Part shown: positions 1-9,304 of the stretch, in pieces
Layout of the letters: each line of letters begins with the position of its first letter
Position numbering within the stretch: position 1 is the stretch's first letter
Assembly (NCBI GenBank): GCA_025144245.1
Contig: JALXXC010000009.1
Location: forward strand, 53,468 to 117,467
Direction of reading: 5' to 3'
Length of the DNA: 64,000 bases
Origin: Corynebacterium sp. p3-SID1145
Lineage (GTDB): Bacteria > Actinomycetota > Actinomycetes > Mycobacteriales > Mycobacteriaceae
The notes under the pieces: model-generated
What the model saw: only the letters and a program-made list of their open reading frames with translations
The model's database searches: none
What the model was told of the DNA's origin: nothing
Translations under genes and position numbers: made by a program

Positions 1-1
1 T

Positions 2-949
2 ATCGCCATCGGTGCTCTTGTCGTGGCCCCGTCGATGGCCCCGATCGCGGACAACAGTTTCAATCAGATCACCGGCAGTGAGTCCGGTGAGTCCCGCGGC
101 AAGGCGGATGAGGCCGCCGAGGAAGCACAACGCCAGGTGGATTCCGCCAATGCGCTGCTGGGCAATTCTTCGACGGCGATTGTTGCCGGGGCACTGGAGC
201 AGCGCCCCTACTTGATCATCCGTACCCCGGACGCCAACGCGGAGGACATCGACGTCACCAACTGGCTGGCTGAGCAGGCTGGCGGCGTCGCGTCCGGGCA
301 GATCACCCTGACGGACAAATTCCTGTCCTCCGATGGTGCGGACGAGCTGCGCTCGATTATCGCAACGACTCTTCCGGCCGGTGCCCAGCTCTCCGTGGAC
401 AACCAGGAGCCGGGTGTGCACGCCGGTGAGTCGCTGGGTGCGGCGTTGATGTTCGACCCGAAGGGCGACCAGCCGCTCGCAACAGTCGACGACCGCGCAG
501 TCGTGCTCCAGGCGCTCCGCGACGCCGGCTTCATCGAGTACGAGGACGGCACCATCACGCCGGCTCAGGGCATCATCCTGATCACCGGCGGTCAGGACAC
601 CGAAGCCGAAGCCGAGCAGAACAAGGACGACCAGGACAGCCAGGACGGCAATGCCTACTCGTCGACTGTGCTCGCCGACTTCGCCCGCGCGCTCGACTCC
701 AAGGGCGACGCGGTCGTTCTTGCAGGCCGCCGCGGCGCCGCTGCTGAGAAGGGCTCGCTCGGCCAAGTGCGCGCCGACGACAAGTCCCCGGTTTCCACCG
801 TCGACTCCCTCGAGTCGGAGACCGGCCGCATCTCCACGGTTTTGGCTCTCGCCGAGCAGATCAATGGCGGTTCCGGCGCGTACGGTTCCGCGTCCACGGC
901 CAACGCGGAGATGCCGGCTCCGAAACCGGCCCCGCGGCGGGACGCGTAG
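2..949 (+). CDS. MctB/SteB-family membrane protein (copper transporter family), 5' end outside window
   Basis: The reading frame is open from the first bases of the window to a TAG at 947-949, so the start codon lies upstream. The first visible residues (IAIGALVVAPSMAP) are the tail of a hydrophobic segment. The remaining 300 or so residues are soluble and Ala/Asp/Glu-rich, with an acidic low-complexity stretch around 600-650, and end in a Pro-rich tail. Length and layout (one N-terminal membrane anchor, large extracytoplasmic domain) fit the Rv1698/MctB family. That family is linked to copper handling in M. tuberculosis, and the C. glutamicum member (SteB) is reported as a partner of SteA in cell separation. 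Family assignment rests on my recall of the family plus position before the NUDIX and xerD genes. pyrG, which normally follows, is missing. Confidence 0.8.
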   Translation: MAIGALVVAPSMAPIADNSFNQITGSESGESRGKADEAAEEAQRQVDSANALLGNSSTAIVAGALEQRPYLIIRTPDANAEDIDVTNWLAEQAGGVASGQITLTDKFLSSDGADELRSIIATTLPAGAQLSVDNQEPGVHAGESLGAALMFDPKGDQPLATVDDRAVVLQALRDAGFIEYEDGTITPAQGIILITGGQDTEAEAEQNKDDQDSQDGNAYSSTVLADFARALDSKGDAVVLAGRRGAAAEKGSLGQVRADDKSPVSTVDSLESETGRISTVLALAEQINGGSGAYGSASTANAEMPAPKPAPRRDA

Positions 950-996
950 CGTCGATAAGCGTTGGCGCTGCGGTCCGCGGCGCTATCGTGGGTGCC

Positions 997-1680
997 ATGT
1001 CTGAGTCCGCAACCAACGCCAGCACGCAGCGCCACGAGTTCACAGTCACGGACTCGGAGCTGCTTATCGACGCCCCGATCCTCTCCCTCCGCCGAGACAC
1101 CGTCACCATGCCGGGCGGTTCCACCGCCACCCGCGAGGTCGTCGAGCATTTCGGGGCTGTCGCGGTGGTCGCCGTCGACGTGGAAGGGCGAATCGCGATG
1201 GTGGAGCAGTACCGCCACACCGTCGGCCGCCGCCTGTGGGAACTGCCCGCGGGCCTGCTTGACTTCGCCGGCGAGGACGCGCTCACCACTGCCGAGCGGG
1301 AGCTCGTTGAGGAGGCGGGCTTGAAAGCCGCGGACTGGTCTGTGCTCGTCGACCTGGTGACTTCGCCTGGTTTTGCGGAGGAGGCTGTGCGCATTTTCCT
1401 CGCCACCGGACTCACTGAGACCGAGCGGCCGGAGGCGGAGGACGAAGAAGCGGACATGGACTTCGCGTGGGTGCCGCTGGACCAGGCGCGCCGCGGCGTA
1501 ATGGAAGGCCGGATTACTAATTCCATCGCCATCGCCGGAATTCTGTCCGCCTCCGAGGTGCTCGCCGGCCGGGCCGAGGCCCGCGGAACCGATACGCCCT
1601 TCGAGCTTCGTCCGGTCCACCTTCCGGATCGTCGCCGCGCTCAAGGCGTCATTCCCGACATGAAGAAGATCCCCAAGTAG
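997..1680 (+). CDS. NUDIX hydrolase (ADP-ribose pyrophosphatase type)
   Basis: This encodes 227 residues. The Nudix box is clear at about residues 86-109: GLLDFAGED followed by RELVEEAGL, which supplies the metal-binding glutamates. The box has one extra residue between its first Gly and Glu, as in the Rv1700-type ADP-ribose pyrophosphatases, and is preceded by ELPAG, typical of ADPRases. The expected reaction is hydrolysis of ADP-ribose to AMP and ribose 5-phosphate in the cytoplasm. I prefer ATG 997 over the in-frame GTG at 988. It sits 10 bp upstream of xerD, as in other actinobacteria. One copy of the 11-base dispersed word lies inside it at 1062-1072. Confidence 0.88.
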   Translation: MSESATNASTQRHEFTVTDSELLIDAPILSLRRDTVTMPGGSTATREVVEHFGAVAVVAVDVEGRIAMVEQYRHTVGRRLWELPAGLLDFAGEDALTTAERELVEEAGLKAADWSVLVDLVTSPGFAEEAVRIFLATGLTETERPEAEDEEADMDFAWVPLDQARRGVMEGRITNSIAIAGILSASEVLAGRAEARGTDTPFELRPVHLPDRRRAQGVIPDMKKIPK

Positions 1681-1690
1681 AAAGCCTCAC

Positions 1691-2596
1691 GTGCACGCAC
1701 GAACGGTCGGCCAGCTCTGGCTGGACCACCTCGCAGTCGAGCGGGGAGTCTCCGCCAACACGCTCAGCAACTACCGCCGCGACGTGCACCGTTACCTCGA
1801 CTGGCTCGAGGCAGCGGGCACAACGGACCTAGACGATGTCACGGCGGCGATGCTCGAAGACTACGTCGCGGACCTGCGGCGTGGGGGAGAGGGCAGGAGA
1901 GGGCTGGCGGCGTCGTCGGCAAGCCGTGCGCTTGTTGTGGCGCGGGGCCTGCACAAATTCGCTGTGTCCGAAGGTGCCGTTGTTGCTGACGTCGCTGCAG
2001 GTGTCTCGCCGCCGAAGCTGGGGGAGAAGCTCCCGGACACGCTCAGCATCGCCGAGGTGGGCACGCTTCTCGACGCCTGCCTCACCGACACCCCCACCCA
2101 ACTACGCGACAAGGCCCTGCTCGAAGTCCTCTACGCGACAGGTGCCCGCATTTCCGAGGTGCTCGCGCTCGTCGTCGACGACATCGCCGAGACCCGCGAC
2201 TTCATCAAAGTGACCGGTAAGGGCGACAAGCAGCGCATCGTACCGGTCGGCGGGGCCGCGCAGCGGGCGTTGGAGGCGTACCTCGTCCGCGCGCGACCGG
2301 CGCTGTCTGCGGGCAAGACCCACGCCGTGTTCCTGAACAAGCGCGGCGGTGCGCTCTCGCGGCAGAGCGCCTGGACGATCATCAAGGACGCAGCGGCTCG
2401 CGCGGGAATCGACAAAGACATCTCGCCCCACACAATGCGCCACTCCTTCGCGACACACCTGCTTGAGGGGGGAGCCGATGTTCGCACCGTCCAGGAGTTA
2501 CTCGGCCATGCGTCTGTCACCACGACACAGATATACACCCACGTCACACCAGAAAACTTGCGCGAGGTCTGGAGCACCGCGCATCCGCGTTCGTGA
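1691..2596 (+). CDS. xerD: Site-specific tyrosine recombinase XerD
   Basis: The product has 301 residues, the usual XerD length. The N-terminal SAM-like core-binding domain occupies about 1-105 and the catalytic domain about 115-300. All active-site residues are visible: Arg153 (GARISEV), a candidate Lys178 (TGKGDK), His247 and Arg250 (SPHTMRH), His273 (LLGHAS) and nucleophile Tyr282 (QIYTH). It resolves chromosome dimers at dif together with XerC, which is not in this window. The GTG start at 1691 follows the NUDIX gene by 10 bp, so the two are probably cotranscribed. Confidence 0.95.
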   Translation: MHARTVGQLWLDHLAVERGVSANTLSNYRRDVHRYLDWLEAAGTTDLDDVTAAMLEDYVADLRRGGEGRRGLAASSASRALVVARGLHKFAVSEGAVVADVAAGVSPPKLGEKLPDTLSIAEVGTLLDACLTDTPTQLRDKALLEVLYATGARISEVLALVVDDIAETRDFIKVTGKGDKQRIVPVGGAAQRALEAYLVRARPALSAGKTHAVFLNKRGGALSRQSAWTIIKDAAARAGIDKDISPHTMRHSFATHLLEGGADVRTVQELLGHASVTTTQIYTHVTPENLREVWSTAHPRS

Positions 2597-2708
2597 GCGC
2601 AGGCAAATGACAGCCGTGTAAGATGACGGTCAATAGGAAGCACATCTGCAAGCTCATCTGCAAAAAGATGGGAAGTGCGGCTAACCGCGGGACAACGAAG
2701 GAGTGGCG

Positions 2709-3578
2709 GTGACGGAGGACGGACTTTTCAGCGCTTCGGAGACGGAAGTCGGGCTGACTGGCCGGCCAGTGCGCGAGTTTCCGCAGCCTAAGCCGCTGGA
2801 CAAGCACGGCCCCGCGACCATCATCTCGATGGTCAACCAGAAGGGCGGGGTAGGCAAGACCACCTCGTCGATCAACCTCGGAGCGTGCCTGGCCGAGCAA
2901 GGCCGCAAGGTGTTGCTCGTCGACCTCGACCCTCAGGGTGCCCTGTCCGCCGGTCTGAATGTCAGCCACGACGAGGACCAGGTCACGGTCTACGACCTGA
3001 TGCTGGACAACACCTCGTCGATCCACGCCGCGATCAAGCACACCAATGTCTCCGGCCTGGACATGGTTCCGGCGAATATCGACCTTTCCGCCGCCGAAAT
3101 CCAGTTGGTCAACGAAGTCGGCCGCGAGCAGACACTCGGCCGTGCCCTGCGACCGGTTCGCGGCGAGTACGACTTCATCATCATCGACTGCCAGCCGTCC
3201 CTCGGTCTGTTGACCGTCAACGCGCTGGCCTGCTCCCAGGGAGTCATCATCCCGATGGAGTGCGAGTACTTCTCCCTGCGCGGCCTGGCCCTGCTCACCG
3301 ACACCGTGGAGAAGGTGCGCGACCGCATTAACTTCGACCTCGACATCGTGGGCATCCTGGTCACCATGTTCGACCGACGCACGACCCACGCGCGCGAGGT
3401 CATGGACCGCGTCGTGGAAGTCTTCGGCGACCGGGTCTTCGACACCGTGATCACCCGCACCGTCCGTTTCCCCGAGACCTCTGTGGCGGGCGAGCCAATT
3501 ATCACGTGGGCGCCGAATTCGCCGGGTGCGGAGCAATACCGCAACCTCGCCCTCGAGGTCATCGAGCGCACGTCCTAG
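2709..3578 (+). CDS. ParA/Soj-family ATPase (chromosome partitioning-type), second copy linked to scpAB
   Basis: This is a 289-residue cytoplasmic ATPase with a deviant Walker A motif KGGVGKTT at about residues 45-52 and the Walker A' region LLVDLDPQG. The GTG at 2709 is preferred over the GTG at 2703 because AAGGAG (2698-2703) then has a 5-nt spacing; the upstream GTG would overlap the ribosome binding site. It precedes scpA by about 28 bp, the conserved arrangement of Rv1708-Rv1710. It is therefore probably the scp-linked ParA paralogue rather than the oriC-proximal ParA, and no parB or parS is seen nearby. A role in chromosome organisation is inferred from family and context. Confidence 0.9.
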   Translation: MTEDGLFSASETEVGLTGRPVREFPQPKPLDKHGPATIISMVNQKGGVGKTTSSINLGACLAEQGRKVLLVDLDPQGALSAGLNVSHDEDQVTVYDLMLDNTSSIHAAIKHTNVSGLDMVPANIDLSAAEIQLVNEVGREQTLGRALRPVRGEYDFIIIDCQPSLGLLTVNALACSQGVIIPMECEYFSLRGLALLTDTVEKVRDRINFDLDIVGILVTMFDRRTTHAREVMDRVVEVFGDRVFDTVITRTVRFPETSVAGEPIITWAPNSPGAEQYRNLALEVIERTS

Positions 3579-3606
3579 GCGCGCACGCAGGGCGTGTGAT
3601 GTACCA

Positions 3607-4455
3607 ATGACCACAGCGAAACCGATAGACCCCCGCTCTGCCGCGTATGCGGGCGAGGGCTACCAGCCGGAGATCACGGGATTTACCCTCGTCCTCAACA
3701 ATTTCGAGGGTCCGTACGACCTGCTGCTCAACCTGATCAGCTCCCACAAGCTGGATGTGACCGAAGTGGCGCTGGCGGAGGTGACCGACGAGTTCATCGC
3801 CTACGTGAAGCAGCTGGGGGAGACCGCGGAGCTCGACGAGATCACAGAATTCCTCGTCACCGCCGCGACCCTGTTGAATCTGAAGGCGCAGCGGCTTCTT
3901 CCGCGCAACGGCGACAATGATGAAGAAGACCTCGAGCTGCTGTCTTCCCGGGATCTTCTCTTCGCGCGCCTGTTGCAGTACCGCGCGTACCAGAAGGTGG
4001 CGGACCAGTTCGAGATGTGGCAGGCAAGCGCGCGTCGCCGGTACCCGCGCGCGGTAGGCATGGAAAAGGCCTTCGCGGACGTGCTGCCGCCGGTGTCGCT
4101 TGGCCACACGCCGGGGTCGTTCGCCGAGTTGGCCGCCTCCGTCTTCCGGCCGAAGCCACCGGAAGAGGTCCGGGTCGACCACCTGCACATCCAGGCCGTC
4201 TCGGTTCCGGAGCAAGCGGGCAAGCTGCTGGAGACACTCAAGCTGGCCGGGCCACAGCATTGGCTGACGTTCAGGGCACTCACCCGCGACTGCACCCGCT
4301 CGATGGAGATCGTCGGCAGGTTCCTGGCAGTGCTGGAGCTGTACAAGGCCCACGCGATCGACGCCCAGCAGGAAGAAGCGCTCGGACAACTCGACATTTC
4401 CTGGACTGGCAAGGACGTGGACCCGGCGGTGGTCGCCGCCGCGAACTGGGAGTAG
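3607..4455 (+). CDS. scpA: Segregation and condensation protein ScpA (kleisin)
   Basis: The protein has 282 residues. The N-terminal kleisin signature FEGPYDLLLNLIS and DVTEVALAEVTDEF are typical of ScpA, and the C-terminal part has winged-helix character. It bridges SMC heads in the SMC-ScpA-ScpB condensin. The frame is open further upstream, but ATG 3607 is the credible start, because an earlier start would overlap the end of the parA-like gene and add Arg-rich non-family sequence. scpB follows after 16 bp. Confidence 0.93.
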   Translation: MTTAKPIDPRSAAYAGEGYQPEITGFTLVLNNFEGPYDLLLNLISSHKLDVTEVALAEVTDEFIAYVKQLGETAELDEITEFLVTAATLLNLKAQRLLPRNGDNDEEDLELLSSRDLLFARLLQYRAYQKVADQFEMWQASARRRYPRAVGMEKAFADVLPPVSLGHTPGSFAELAASVFRPKPPEEVRVDHLHIQAVSVPEQAGKLLETLKLAGPQHWLTFRALTRDCTRSMEIVGRFLAVLELYKAHAIDAQQEEALGQLDISWTGKDVDPAVVAAANWE

Positions 4456-4471
4456 GAAAGGAATCCGCACC

Positions 4472-5029
4472 GTGAGTGAATCCATGCCGATGGTGAGTCA
4501 ATTGCGCTCCCAGATCGAGTCCATTCTGCTGGTCATCGACACACCTGCCTTCGCCGCCGATATCGCCGGCGCGCTCAACGCCGCGGAGTCGGATGTCTCG
4601 GCGTGCTTGCAAGAATGGTCGGACGAGCTCAACGCCCGCGGCTCGGGCCTGGACCTGCGGGAAACCGCTGAGGGGTGGCGGCTGTACACCCGCACCGACA
4701 ACGCCGACGCGGTGGAAGCGTTCCTCGTCGACAGCTCCCACACCAAGCTCAGCCGCGCCGCCATGGAGACGCTCGCCGTGGTCGCGTACCGGCAGCCGGT
4801 CACCCGCGCGCAAGTCGCGGGGGTGCGCGGGGTCAACGTCGACGGTGTAATGCGCACGCTCACTCTGCGCGGCCTCATTGCCGAAGTCGATCCGGACGAG
4901 GCGACGGGAGCCCACCGCTACGTCACCACCGAGCTGTTTCTTGAGCAGCTCGGCATCGATTCACTCGACCGGCTCCCGGACCTGGCGCCGCTGCTCCCGG
5001 AAGTCGATTCCATCGAGGAGAGCTGGTAG
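4472..5029 (+). CDS. scpB: Segregation and condensation protein ScpB
   Basis: The protein has 185 residues and two winged-helix domains, with family segments LSRAAMETLAVVAYRQPVTRAQ and VRGVNVDGVMRTL visible in the middle. It dimerises on ScpA and regulates the SMC complex. The GTG start at 4472 has AAAGGA at 4457-4462 as ribosome binding site. rluB starts 11 bp after its stop, so parA-like, scpA, scpB, rluB, cmk and der form one tight operon. Confidence 0.93.
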   Translation: MSESMPMVSQLRSQIESILLVIDTPAFAADIAGALNAAESDVSACLQEWSDELNARGSGLDLRETAEGWRLYTRTDNADAVEAFLVDSSHTKLSRAAMETLAVVAYRQPVTRAQVAGVRGVNVDGVMRTLTLRGLIAEVDPDEATGAHRYVTTELFLEQLGIDSLDRLPDLAPLLPEVDSIEESW

Positions 5030-5040
5030 TTTAGGGAGCC

Positions 5041-6045
5041 ATGACTCCACCCGCTCGCCGCGAAGGCACACCGGACAACAACAACGCCAATAACAGGGAG
5101 GAGAGGTTCTTCCTCTCCAACGCGAAGCCCGCCAAGCACCAGAACGTCAGCTTGAGCAAACGGCGCGAGAACGCCGAGAAAAACGAGAATAACGAGCCGC
5201 ACCCGCTCGCCGACAACTGGTGGGACGAGCGCGAAGATCCCGTCGCCCCGCTCGGCAAGGAGATTGAGCACGGCGACGAGGACGGAAAGCGCACTCCACG
5301 CCGCAAGCCGAACGAGGGGATCCGTTTGCAGAAGGTGCTCGCCCAGGCGGGCGTGGCCTCCCGCCGCCACTCCGAGGTCATGATCGACGAGGGCCGCATC
5401 GAGGTCAACGGGAAAATCATCCGCAAGCAGGGCGTGCGCGTGGACCCGAACGTGGACATCATCCGCGTCGACGGAGTGCGCGTGAACGTCAACGAGGAGC
5501 ACCAGTATTTCGCGCTGAACAAACCGCGTGGCATGCACACCACCATGGAGGACGACATGGGCCGTCCGTGCGTGGGCGACCTAGTGGCGGACCGTGTTGT
5601 GGCGGGGCAGCGCCTCTTCCACGTCGGGCGCCTCGACGCTGACACGGAGGGCCTGCTCCTGCTCACCAACGACGGCGAACTGGCCAACCGTCTCATGCAC
5701 CCGAAATACGAGGTGTCCAAGACTTACCTCGCAACAGTGCTCGGTGAGGCGAAACCGGCGCTCGTGCGCGATCTGAAGAAGGGCATCGAGCTTGACGACG
5801 GCGTGGCGAAGGCCGACTTCGCCCAGATCGTCGACACCTACCAGGGGCAGTCCCTGGTCCGCCTGGAGATCCACGAAGGGCGCAAGCACGTCGTGCGCCG
5901 CATGCTCAAGGCTGCCGGCTTCCCAGTGCAGCGGCTCGTGCGCACCAAGATTCACACTGTGCAGCTCGGCGAGCTCAAACCGGGCACTATGCGCGCACTC
6001 AACGACTCGGAGCTGACTGCTCTCTACAAGGCGGTGGACATGTAA
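5041..6045 (+). CDS. rluB: 23S rRNA pseudouridine synthase RluB-type
   Basis: The protein has 334 residues. The first 90 or so are a polar, Asn/Glu/Lys-rich extension without recognisable fold. An S4 RNA-binding domain follows at about 94-150 (RLQKVLAQAGVASRR), then the RsuA/RluB catalytic domain with GRLDADTEG, where Asp199 is the expected nucleophile. It should isomerise a uridine in helix 89-90 of 23S rRNA, though exact site specificity cannot be read from sequence. It overlaps cmk by one base (TAATG at 6043-6047), which suggests translational coupling. Confidence 0.92.
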   Translation: MTPPARREGTPDNNNANNREERFFLSNAKPAKHQNVSLSKRRENAEKNENNEPHPLADNWWDEREDPVAPLGKEIEHGDEDGKRTPRRKPNEGIRLQKVLAQAGVASRRHSEVMIDEGRIEVNGKIIRKQGVRVDPNVDIIRVDGVRVNVNEEHQYFALNKPRGMHTTMEDDMGRPCVGDLVADRVVAGQRLFHVGRLDADTEGLLLLTNDGELANRLMHPKYEVSKTYLATVLGEAKPALVRDLKKGIELDDGVAKADFAQIVDTYQGQSLVRLEIHEGRKHVVRRMLKAAGFPVQRLVRTKIHTVQLGELKPGTMRALNDSELTALYKAVDM

Positions 6046-6755
6046 TGAGCGAATCTGCGAACATTCTCACGAATATGCCTGACGGGGGCCTGATTCTCGC
6101 CGTCGACGGCCCGTCAGGCACCGGCAAGTCCACCACTTGCCGCGCATTAGCGAAGCAGCTCGACGCGAAATACGTGGACACCGGTGCCATGTACCGGGTG
6201 GCGACACTCGCTGTGCTTCGCGCGGGCATCGACCCGGCTGATAACGAGGCAGTCATCGCAGCGACGCGCGAGTTGCCGCTCGAGGTGTCCGAAGACCCCG
6301 ATTCCACCGACGTCATTCTCGACGGCGAGAACGTCGCGGGCGAGATCCGCGGCCGCGAGGTCACCCAAAACGTCTCGGCGGTCTCCGCCATCCCGGAAGT
6401 CCGCACCAACCTCGTCGAACTGCAGCGCAAGCTCGCGCGTGAAGCGCACCGCGCGATTGTCGAAGGCCGCGACATTGGCACCGTCGTGCTTGTCGACGCC
6501 CCCGCCAAAGCCTTCCTCACCGCTTCCCCCGAGGTCCGGGCCACTCGCCGTTACGACCAGGACATCGCGGCCGGCCGCGACGCCGACTACGACACTGTCC
6601 TAGCCGATGTCATCCGTCGCGACGAGCTGGATTCCTCCCGCGCAACGAGCCCACTGCGCCCGGCCGAAGACGCGGAGATCATCGACACCTCCGACATGGA
6701 CAAAGGCGAGGTCTTGGACGCTTTGATCTCGTTGATCGAAAGGAGCGCGCGATGA
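6045..6755 (+). CDS. cmk: Cytidylate kinase
   Basis: The protein has 236 residues. The P-loop GPSGTGKS lies at residues 22-29, followed by the CMP-kinase motif YVDTGAMYR and, later, [11 protein letters not shown] and the arginine-containing lid region ATRRYDQDI. It phosphorylates CMP and dCMP in pyrimidine salvage and nucleotide supply. Its start overlaps the rluB stop by 1 bp, and its stop overlaps the der start (ATGA at 6752-6755). Such coupling is conserved in actinobacteria (Rv1711-Rv1713). Confidence 0.95.
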   Translation: MSESANILTNMPDGGLILAVDGPSGTGKSTTCRALAKQLDAKYVDTGAMYRVATLAVLRAGIDPADNEAVIAATRELPLEVSEDPDSTDVILDGENVAGEIRGREVTQNVSAVSAIPEVRTNLVELQRKLAREAHRAIVEGRDIGTVVLVDAPAKAFLTASPEVRATRRYDQDIAAGRDADYDTVLADVIRRDELDSSRATSPLRPAEDAEIIDTSDMDKGEVLDALISLIERSAR

Positions 6756-8371
6756 CGGATCCGAATAGCCCGCGCACGAACGACGGCTCTGATGCACACT
6801 CCGAGGCCGACGAGACCCAGTTCCAATACACCCAGTTCAACCCCGAGGATTACGAGGGCGAAGTCATCTCTGAGTATGACGCGTACGAGGAAGCTTTCGA
6901 AGAAGACCTCGAGGAGGTCGGTGGCGAGTTCGACGATTCCGAATTCGGCCCCGCAGACTACGGCGAGGATGAGCGCGACGGCTTTACCGACGAGGAATGG
7001 GAAGAACTGGGGGAGGCCTACGGCATCACGCCGGACGGTCACCTGGAGGAGGCGCTGCCGACAGTGGCGATTGTGGGGCGGCCGAACGTCGGCAAGTCCA
7101 CGCTCGTCAACCGTTTCCTCGGGCGGCGCGAAGCTGTTGTGGAGGACCACCCGGGCGTGACGCGCGACCGCGTGAGCTACCTGGCGGACTGGAATGGGCA
7201 ACGGTTCTGGGTGCAGGACACCGGCGGCTGGGATCCGGACGCGAAGGGGATCCACGCCTCCATCGCGCACCAGTCGGAAGCGGCCATGGAAGACGCGGAC
7301 GTCATCGTCATGGTCGTCGACGCGCACGTGGGCGTCACCGATTCAGACGCGTTCATGGCGCGCAACCTGCAGCGTTCCAATGTTCCGGTCCTGCTCGTGG
7401 CCAACAAATTCGAGTCCGAGTCGCAGTGGGGCGACGTCGCCGAGTTCTATTCGCTCGGCCTCGGCGACCCCTGGCCGGTCTCCGCCCTGCACGGGCGCGG
7501 GGGTGCGGATGTCCTCGATGAGATCGTCAAGGTCTTCCCCGAGGAGCCGAAGTCCGCGCGGTCGATCACGGAGGGGCCGCGGCGTGTGGCGCTCGTTGGC
7601 AAGCCAAACGTCGGCAAGTCCAGCCTGCTGAACAAGCTATCCAAGTCGAAGCGCGCTGTCGTCGACAATGTCGCCGGCACCACCGTCGACCCAGTGGATG
7701 AACTTATCCAGCTCGACGAACGTCTCTGGCGTTTCATCGATACGGCAGGCCTGCGCAAGAAAGTCAAGAACGCGACGGGCCACGAGTACTACGCGTCGCT
7801 GCGCACGCGCGGCACGATCGACGCGGCCGAGGTCTGCGTCGTCCTGATCGACGCCTCCCAGGAGATCACAGAGCAAGACCAACGCGTCATCTCCATGGTG
7901 CTCGAATCCGGCAAGGCCATGGTGATCGCCTTCAACAAGTGGGACCTCATGGACGAGGACCGCCGCTACTACTTCGACCGTGAATTCGACATGCAGCTCA
8001 ACCAGCTGCCGTGGGTCTCCAAGATCAACATCTCCGCCGAGACAGGCCGCGGCCTGCACCGCCTGGAGAAAGAAATGATCACCGCGCTGGACAACTGGGA
8101 CAAGCGCATCTCCACCGGCCAGTTGAACAACTGGCTGCGCGAGGCGATCGCGGCGAACCCGCCGCCAATGAAGAACAACCGTCTGCCGAAGGTGCTTTTC
8201 GCCACGATGGTCAGCACCCGCCCGCCGACAATCGTGCTATTCACCACCGGCTTCCTCGACAGCGGGTATCGCCGCTACCTGGAGCGTAAATTCCGCGAGC
8301 AGTTCGGCTACCACGGCACTCCGGTGCGTTTCGCGGTGCGCGTTCGCGAGCGCAACCCGCGGAGGCGCTAG
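6752..8371 (+). CDS. der: Ribosome biogenesis GTPase Der (EngA)
   Basis: The protein has 539 residues, about 100 longer than typical Der. Two tandem GTPase domains are evident, with P-loops GRPNVGKST (about residue 109) and GKPNVGKSS (about 283). G3 motifs DTGG and DTAG, G4 motifs NKF and NKWD, and a C-terminal KH-like domain are also present. The N-terminal 105 residues are strongly acidic and Tyr/Glu/Asp-rich, with no fold I recognise. Der acts in 50S subunit maturation. It is the last gene of the operon and is convergent with the methyltransferase gene at 8373, only 1 bp away. Confidence 0.94.
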   Translation: MTDPNSPRTNDGSDAHSEADETQFQYTQFNPEDYEGEVISEYDAYEEAFEEDLEEVGGEFDDSEFGPADYGEDERDGFTDEEWEELGEAYGITPDGHLEEALPTVAIVGRPNVGKSTLVNRFLGRREAVVEDHPGVTRDRVSYLADWNGQRFWVQDTGGWDPDAKGIHASIAHQSEAAMEDADVIVMVVDAHVGVTDSDAFMARNLQRSNVPVLLVANKFESESQWGDVAEFYSLGLGDPWPVSALHGRGGADVLDEIVKVFPEEPKSARSITEGPRRVALVGKPNVGKSSLLNKLSKSKRAVVDNVAGTTVDPVDELIQLDERLWRFIDTAGLRKKVKNATGHEYYASLRTRGTIDAAEVCVVLIDASQEITEQDQRVISMVLESGKAMVIAFNKWDLMDEDRRYYFDREFDMQLNQLPWVSKINISAETGRGLHRLEKEMITALDNWDKRISTGQLNNWLREAIAANPPPMKNNRLPKVLFATMVSTRPPTIVLFTTGFLDSGYRRYLERKFREQFGYHGTPVRFAVRVRERNPRRR

Positions 8372-8372
8372 G

Positions 8373-9176
8373 TCACCGGCGGCCGCGGCGGTACAGGAAC
8401 GCGTCTGTGCGGTAGGGGAGCGGAACAGGCTGCCCCCGATCGAAGCCGAGGCGCTCGTAAAGGTACCAGCTCAAATTCGCCTCCACCTTCTGCTGTGTCG
8501 CGGCGTTCGCCCGCAGCCAGTACGAGCGCGTCCGCGCGAGTGCGAACAGGTCCTCAGGCGTGACCGCCTGGAACCACCGTGTGCGCACCTCGCGTTCGAG
8601 TCGCCAGGGCGCGGCGACAGCAGGGTAGAAGCCCTCCCTGTGCACATCCCCGGAATGGCTGATGCGCGACAGGCGCAGCACCCACGGGTGGGACACGTCG
8701 AGGGTGTTCCAACACAGCATCAGTGAACCGCCGGGAGCGACCACACGGTCGGCTTCGGCACTTGCGGCATCCGCGTCCACCCAGTGCCACGTCTGCGCGC
8801 TGACATACGCGTCGACGACTCCGTCACGCAGGCCCGTCGCTTCCGCCGTCGCACGCCAGACAGGTACGTCCGGGCACGCCGCGCGCAGCACGCGAAGCAT
8901 GCTTATCGACGGATCCACCGCCCACACCCGCCGCCCCCGTCCGCGCTCCAACAACGTGGAGGTGAGTTTGCCGGTGCCGGCGCCGACGTCGATAAGCGAA
9001 ACCGCGCCGCTGACGAGCGCCGCGACTTCCGGCGGGTACGACGGGCGCACAGCGTCGTAGTCCGTCGCACCGGCCGTGAAAGCTCCGGCCGTGAATGCGC
9101 GGGCCGCGGCATCCGCGAACCCGGGCGCCTCCTTGCCGCTAGGTTTGAAATGCCGCGGGTCCGGGTGCTCCTCCAT
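8373..9176 (-). CDS. Class I SAM-dependent methyltransferase, substrate unknown
   Basis: The product has 267 residues with a Rossmann-type methyltransferase core. Motif I is LIDVGAGTGKLT at about residues 62-73, the acidic ligand follows in VWAVDPSISM, and a Trp-rich segment AQTWHWVDADAA follows. This matches the SmtA/Methyltransf_11 group, and the YDAVRPSYPPEV segment before motif I is typical of small-molecule methyltransferases annotated in this group. The substrate cannot be predicted. AAGGAGGT lies about 13 nt upstream of ATG 9176, rather far. The gene contains two copies of the GCTTATCGACG word (8901 and 8987) and is divergent from the lipoprotein gene. Confidence 0.8.
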   Translation of the reverse strand: MEEHPDPRHFKPSGKEAPGFADAAARAFTAGAFTAGATDYDAVRPSYPPEVAALVSGAVSLIDVGAGTGKLTSTLLERGRGRRVWAVDPSISMLRVLRAACPDVPVWRATAEATGLRDGVVDAYVSAQTWHWVDADAASAEADRVVAPGGSLMLCWNTLDVSHPWVLRLSRISHSGDVHREGFYPAVAAPWRLEREVRTRWFQAVTPEDLFALARTRSYWLRANAATQQKVEANLSWYLYERLGFDRGQPVPLPYRTDAFLYRRGRR

Positions 9177-9304
9177 GACGTGAAATCTACCTCCTTGACA
9201 GAACCCGGTGAATTCGGCGTGAACGGTGCCTGCATGCCACGCGGGAAACAGACGCGGCTTGTACGATGGCGTAGGCTTCTCACCTCACCCACGTCGATCG
9301 AAGG

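Noticed and set aside
2597-2708. Search for a parS site near the parA-like gene
   Set aside because: No TGTTTCACGTGAAACA-like palindrome is present, and parB is not adjacent.
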